In this document: positions 46,495 to 49,434 of the stretch, in pieces
How positions within the stretch are numbered: the stretch's first letter is position 1
Layout: each line of letters opens with the position of its first letter
Assembly (NCBI RefSeq): GCF_026008495.1
Contig: NZ_BQUN01000038.1
Coordinates: forward strand, 1 to 49,434
Reading direction: 5' to 3'
Length of the DNA: 49,434 nt
Origin: Streptomyces sp. A012304
GTDB taxonomy: Bacteria > Actinomycetota > Actinomycetes > Streptomycetales > Streptomycetaceae
Made by a program: the position numbers and the translations under genes
The notes under the pieces: generated by a model
What the model saw: only the letters and a program-made list of their open reading frames with translations
Databases searched by the model: none
What the model was told of the DNA's origin: nothing

Positions 46495-46725
46495 TCACCG
46501 GACGAGGTCGGCCAGGGGTATGTCGAGGGCGCGGGCGATGTAGATGAGGTCGAGGACGCTCGGGGATCGGTGCCCGTTCTCCCACCGGGAGATCGTCTTG
46601 TGGTCGCGGCCGATGCGATCAGCAAGCGCAATCTGGGAGAGGCCGGCGGCTCGGCGGCTGGCGCGTAAGCGGTCGCCGATGACTCGGAGTTGGGCGAGTG
46701 CCCAGTCGGGGGGTGGGTCTTGCAC
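46495..46725 (-). CDS. XRE-family HTH regulator (76 aa)
   Basis: GTG 46725 is the first start; a weak purine stretch precedes it. HTH over residues about 12-70: LRVIGDRLRASRRAAGLSQI then ALADRIGRDHKTISRWENGH and SVLDLIYIARALDIPLADLV. Small phage-repressor-like protein at the right end of the element, reading leftward. TTGGAG and TAAAGA with 17-base spacing upstream make a plausible promoter, overlapped by the TTTACCC/GGGTAAA dyad, so it probably represses itself. Confidence 0.75.
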   Translation of the reverse strand: MQDPPPDWALAQLRVIGDRLRASRRAAGLSQIALADRIGRDHKTISRWENGHRSPSVLDLIYIARALDIPLADLVR

Positions 46726-46758
46726 CCGCCCACATTTGGATGATCTTGCTTAGAAGTC

Positions 46759-46776
46759 TTTACCCGCCTGGGTAAA
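46759..46776. promoter_or_regulatory. Operator dyad TTTACCC-4-GGGTAAA
   Basis: Perfect 7-bp arms 46759-46765 and 46770-46776. A second related palindrome, with GGGTACCC as its core, begins about 20 bases further right. Both lie upstream of the leftward XRE gene and across its predicted promoter. Confidence 0.6.
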
Positions 46777-47137
46777 TCCCTCCAACCTGGGGTACCCGCA
46801 GATATATGCATCAGCCACCGCACTGCTTGTAGCCAGATCGGGGCTCGGTGTGATCGGATAGGCATACGCGAATCGCACATGCGTTCGCCTGCTGCTTGGT
46901 GCCCTGAATAGAGCCACCCCCCTCAACAGCCCGGCATCGAAGGTGATGCCGGAACCCCGCCCGCTCGCCGTGAGCACCCCATCCACGGCGGGTGGGCGGA
47001 TGCATCTTTCCTGTTGACCCTGGGTCAAACTCACCCGATTGGGGGACTGCCCTCTAGACAGCAACATCATTCAATGGAGCGGCCAGGGTGGGGCACAGTC
47101 CGCCTCCCCGGGTGGAAGCCCCACTCTGGTTCGAAAA

Positions 47138-47174
47138 GCGATGCCCCCGGCCCTGGTGTGGTCGGGGGCATCGC
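47138..47174. terminator. 12-bp terminator hairpin near element end
   Basis: Bases 47138-47149 pair perfectly with 47163-47174 across a 13-base loop. No gene directly precedes it on either strand; it may belong to a gene cut by the insertion or insulate the host gene from phage transcription. Confidence 0.6.
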
Positions 47175-47219
47175 CGTTCCACATGGGGAACGGATGGGGA
47201 ATAGATCTTGTGCACCTGA

Positions 47220-47257
47220 GTCAAGTGGGGTCAACTGCCGTCAACTGAGGTCAACCT
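47220..47257 (+). repeat. Four direct repeats of GTCAACTG with 10-base period
   Basis: GTCAAGTG at 47220, GTCAACTG at 47230 and 47240, GTCAACCT at 47250. The exact 10-base period puts all copies on one face of the helix, as for co-operative protein binding. Confidence 0.6.
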
Positions 47258-47323
47258 CGGTGGGGGAGATCCGCAGGACACCCGCCCGACCAGCCCAAAC
47301 GCAACCCACGCCAACGACATCCT

Positions 47324-48316
47324 GTGGCAGTGAAGTCGAGCCGACTGGTGTCGATCCTGCTGCTGCTCCAGACCCGCGGCCGGATGACCGCCGCCCAGCT
47401 CGCGCGGGAACTGGAGGTGTCGGTGCGGACCGTCTACCGGGACGTGGAGGCGCTGAGCGCGGCGGGCGTCCCCCTGTACGGCGACGCGGGGCACGCGGGC
47501 GGCTACCGGCTCCTCGACGGCTACCGCACCCGGCTGACCGGGCTCACCGCCAAGGAGGCGGAGGCCCTCTTCCTCGCGGGCGTGCCCGGGCCGGCGGCCG
47601 AGCTGGGGTTCGGGGCGGTGCTGGCCGCCGCCCAGCTGAAGGTGCGGGCCGCGCTGCCGGCCGAGCTGCGGACGCACGCCGACCGGATCAGCGGGCGCTT
47701 CCACCTGGACGCGCCCGGCTGGTACGCGCGGACGGAGGAGGCGCCGTACCTGCCGGCGGTCGCCGACGCGGTGTGGAACAACCGGGTACTGGATGTCACA
47801 TACCGCAGATGGCGTACGCCCACCGACGTCCGGCGCCGGCTGGAGCCGTACGGACTCGTCCTCAAGGCCGGCCGCTGGTACGTCGTCGCCGGACCCGGAC
47901 CGCGCACCTTCCGTGTCGACCAGATCCTCCGGCTCACCGTCACCGGCGAGGAGTTCAGCCGCCCGGACGGCTTCGACCTGGCCGCGTACTGGACGGTGTA
48001 CCAGCGCGACTTCCACGCGCGGCTGTACCGGGCGCGGGCGCTGGTGCGGCTGGCGCCGGGCGTGAGACTGCCCAGGGCGACGGCGGTCGACGGACCCGCG
48101 GACGAGGACGGCTGGACCGTGTGGACGGTCCCCATCGAGTCGGTCGACCACGCCGAGGGCGAGTTCCTGCGGCTCGGCGCGGACGTGGAGGTGATCGGGC
48201 CGCCCGAGCTGCGGGCGCGCCTCGCACGGACCGTGGCCGCCCTGGCGGAGCGGTACCGCACTCCCCGCGAGGGATCCGCGCACCCCGGCAACCCCGGGCC
48301 GCCCGGCGGCGACTGA
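47324..48316 (+). CDS. YafY-type transcriptional regulator (HTH_11 + WYL)
   Basis: 330 residues from GTG 47324 (GTG 47330 also possible). N-terminal HTH: RLVSILLLLQTRGRMTAAQL and SVRTVYRDVEALSAAGVPLY; the WYL part (about 135-240) contains VLDVTYRRW, LEPYGLVLKAGRWYVVAG and TFRVDQILRLTV; C-terminal extension follows. Standard chromosomal regulator of Streptomyces. Only 40 bases separate it from the lyase gene, so it may control that gene. No ribosome site, maybe leaderless. Confidence 0.85.
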   Translation: MAVKSSRLVSILLLLQTRGRMTAAQLARELEVSVRTVYRDVEALSAAGVPLYGDAGHAGGYRLLDGYRTRLTGLTAKEAEALFLAGVPGPAAELGFGAVLAAAQLKVRAALPAELRTHADRISGRFHLDAPGWYARTEEAPYLPAVADAVWNNRVLDVTYRRWRTPTDVRRRLEPYGLVLKAGRWYVVAGPGPRTFRVDQILRLTVTGEEFSRPDGFDLAAYWTVYQRDFHARLYRARALVRLAPGVRLPRATAVDGPADEDGWTVWTVPIESVDHAEGEFLRLGADVEVIGPPELRARLARTVAALAERYRTPREGSAHPGNPGPPGGD

Positions 48317-48355
48317 CGGGGCGGAACCCGTCCGTCCTTTCGGGAGGTACGCCTC

Positions 48356-49434
48356 GTGCAGCACCCGCACTCCCCCCACCCCGCGCCGTCGCACCCGCCC
48401 GCCCGACCGCCCGCACACCGCGCACGCCGCCGGTCCGCCGTGCTCGCCGCGATGACGGCCGTGACCGCGCTGGTCGGCGCCGGCCTCACCACCCTCGCCA
48501 CGGACACCGCCGAGGCGGCCACGGCCCGCCAGGTCGAGAAGCTCGACCGGGGTGTCGTCAGCGTGTACACCGGCAGCGGCAACCTGGTCAGCTGGCGCTG
48601 GCTCGGCACCGACCCGAACGACGTCTCCTTCAACGTCTACCGGGCCGGGACGAAGGTCAACCCGACCCCGGTCACCGGCTCCACGAACTTCTTCCACTCC
48701 GGCGCCCCCGCCCACGCCGACTACACGGTCCGCGCGATCGTCGGCGGCGTCGAGCAGGCCGACTCCGTCCACGCGGTCCAACTCCGCACCGGCTACAAGG
48801 ACGTTCCGATCAGCCCGCCGGCCGGCGGCACCACCCCCGACGGCGTCGCCTACACCTACGAGGCGAACGACGCCTCCGTCGGCGACCTCGACGGCGACGG
48901 CGCGCTGGACTTCGTCCTGAAGTGGCAGCCGACCAACGCCAAGGACAACTCCCAGTCCGGCTACACCGGCAACACGATCGTCGACGGCGTCAAGCTCGAC
49001 GGCACCCGGCTGTGGCGCGTCGACCTGGGCCGCAACATCCGCTCCGGCGCGCACTACACGCAGTTCCAGGTGTACGACTACGACGGCGACGGCAAGGCCG
49101 AGGTCGCCATGAAGACCGCCGACGGCACGAAGGACGGCACGGGCGCGGTCATCGGCAGCGGCTCGGCGGACCACCGCAACTCCAGCGGCTACGTCCTGTC
49201 CGGCCCGGAGTACCTGACCATGTTCAACGGCCAGACGGGCAGGGCGATGCAGAGCGTCGACTACGTCCCGGCCCGCGGCACGGTCTCCTCGTGGGGCGAC
49301 TCCTACGGCAACCGCGTGGACCGCTTCCTGGCCGGCACCGCGTACCTCGACGGCTCCCGCCCCTCGCTGATCATGGCGCGCGGCTACTACACCCGCACGG
49401 TGATCGCCGCCTGGGACTGGCGGGGGGGGGCCCT
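48356..49434 (+). CDS. Rhamnogalacturonan lyase, polysaccharide lyase family 11 (3' end missing)
   Basis: GTG 48356 with GGAGGT 7 bases upstream; 359 codons visible. Twin-Arg/basic start followed by a signal peptide (SAVLAAMTAVTALVGAGLTT, cleavage near AEAA). The mature part has RQVEKLDRGVVSVYTGSGNL, GDLDGDGALDFVLKWQP and DYDGDGKAEVAMKTADGT, calcium-binding repeats typical of YesW/YesX-like lyases that cut pectin rhamnogalacturonan I outside the cell. The final bases hold a run of nine G where a WDWRDG-type motif would be expected, probably a sequence error at the edge. Confidence 0.88.
   Translation, partial: MQHPHSPHPAPSHPPARPPAHRARRRSAVLAAMTAVTALVGAGLTTLATDTAEAATARQVEKLDRGVVSVYTGSGNLVSWRWLGTDPNDVSFNVYRAGTKVNPTPVTGSTNFFHSGAPAHADYTVRAIVGGVEQADSVHAVQLRTGYKDVPISPPAGGTTPDGVAYTYEANDASVGDLDGDGALDFVLKWQPTNAKDNSQSGYTGNTIVDGVKLDGTRLWRVDLGRNIRSGAHYTQFQVYDYDGDGKAEVAMKTADGTKDGTGAVIGSGSADHRNSSGYVLSGPEYLTMFNGQTGRAMQSVDYVPARGTVSSWGDSYGNRVDRFLAGTAYLDGSRPSLIMARGYYTRTVIAAWDWRGGA

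Larger units (their letters stand above)
46777..47323. other. Non-coding right junction region
   Basis: About 550 bases with no convincing gene. It holds a GGGTACCC palindrome (about 46797), a perfect 15-bp dyad TTGACCC-T-GGGTCAA (47014-47028), a terminator hairpin (47138-47174) and four 10-base direct repeats (47220-47257). The end of the inserted element probably lies here, but no att core can be named without the left end. Confidence 0.5.

Noticed and set aside
46750..47070. Minus-strand frame of about 106 codons in the right junction
   Set aside because: It crosses the operator dyads and has no ribosome site or conserved-looking segment; the region is better read as regulatory.
1..47323. 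Integrase, excisionase pair or replication gene
   Set aside because: No tyrosine or serine recombinase motif, and no primase, helicase or Rep motif, was found on either strand. Two small HTH proteins (6896-7321, 13450-13680) could be excisionases but fit regulators equally well.
1..49434. CRISPR array, insertion sequence or rRNA gene
   Set aside because: No regularly spaced direct repeats of CRISPR size, no transposase-like frame with terminal inverted repeats and no rRNA-like sequence seen.

Overview
The window is high-GC actinobacterial DNA, most likely from Streptomyces. The support for this is strong G/C third-position bias, GTG and TTG starts, chains of genes linked by ATGA or GTGA overlaps, a WhiB-like protein, Spd and TraB-type transfer proteins, and a right flank with a WYL regulator and a family 11 rhamnogalacturonan lyase. 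About 1-46.4 kb is a temperate siphovirus-type prophage, or a phage/conjugative-element hybrid. From about 47.3 kb the DNA is ordinary chromosome. Both window edges cut through genes. No integrase, replication initiator, primase or polymerase is visible, so the left end of the element is missing.

Layout. (1) 1-5.8 kb: early-type operon of small, translationally coupled genes, including a Dam-class DNA adenine methylase and a SLOG-family protein. (2) 5.8-7.3 kb: a 480-base gap of unknown role, two small genes, and a leftward helix-turn-helix gene whose leader carries a large dyad. (3) 7.4-11.2 kb: a module like those of actinomycete integrative conjugative elements and Streptomyces plasmids (small membrane proteins, SpdB-like protein, FtsK/TraB-type DNA translocase). 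(4) 11.3-15.3 kb: divergent regulatory region, with leftward lipoprotein, XRE, small unknown and HTH genes, rightward WYL-like and small unknown genes, and a strikingly symmetric promoter/operator between them. (5) 15.4-22.6 kb: lipoprotein, small terminase, a five-gene sugar/methylation cassette, and large terminase. (6) 22.7-38.9 kb: portal, a fused 2H-phosphoesterase/MuF/protease, major capsid, connectors, tail chaperone with -1 frameshift, tape measure and tail tip proteins. (7) 38.9-43.6 kb: amidase endolysin, holin, a third glycosyltransferase, leftward WhiB-like and HTH genes, a coiled-coil membrane protein and a membrane-anchored collagen-like protein. (8) 43.7-46.8 kb: regulators (XRE-TPR and XRE) with small Cys-rich genes. 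(9) 46.8-47.3 kb: repeat- and dyad-rich junction region. (10) chromosomal genes.

How it may work. Lytic functions run rightward in one long block. Seven intergenic sites share GGAA, exactly 21 bases, then a hexamer resembling TACCGT or CACACT; they sit mostly in front of late genes, and at four of them the start codon lies 6-7 bases past the hexamer, which predicts leaderless mRNA. I propose this as the element's own late promoter class. The dehydratase, dehydrogenase, three glycosyltransferases and methyltransferase together suggest that the virion or host surface is glycosylated. The TraB/Spd block suggests an element able to move by conjugation as well as by virions, although that is inference. 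Function calls rest on motifs and gene order read by eye; no database search was run.
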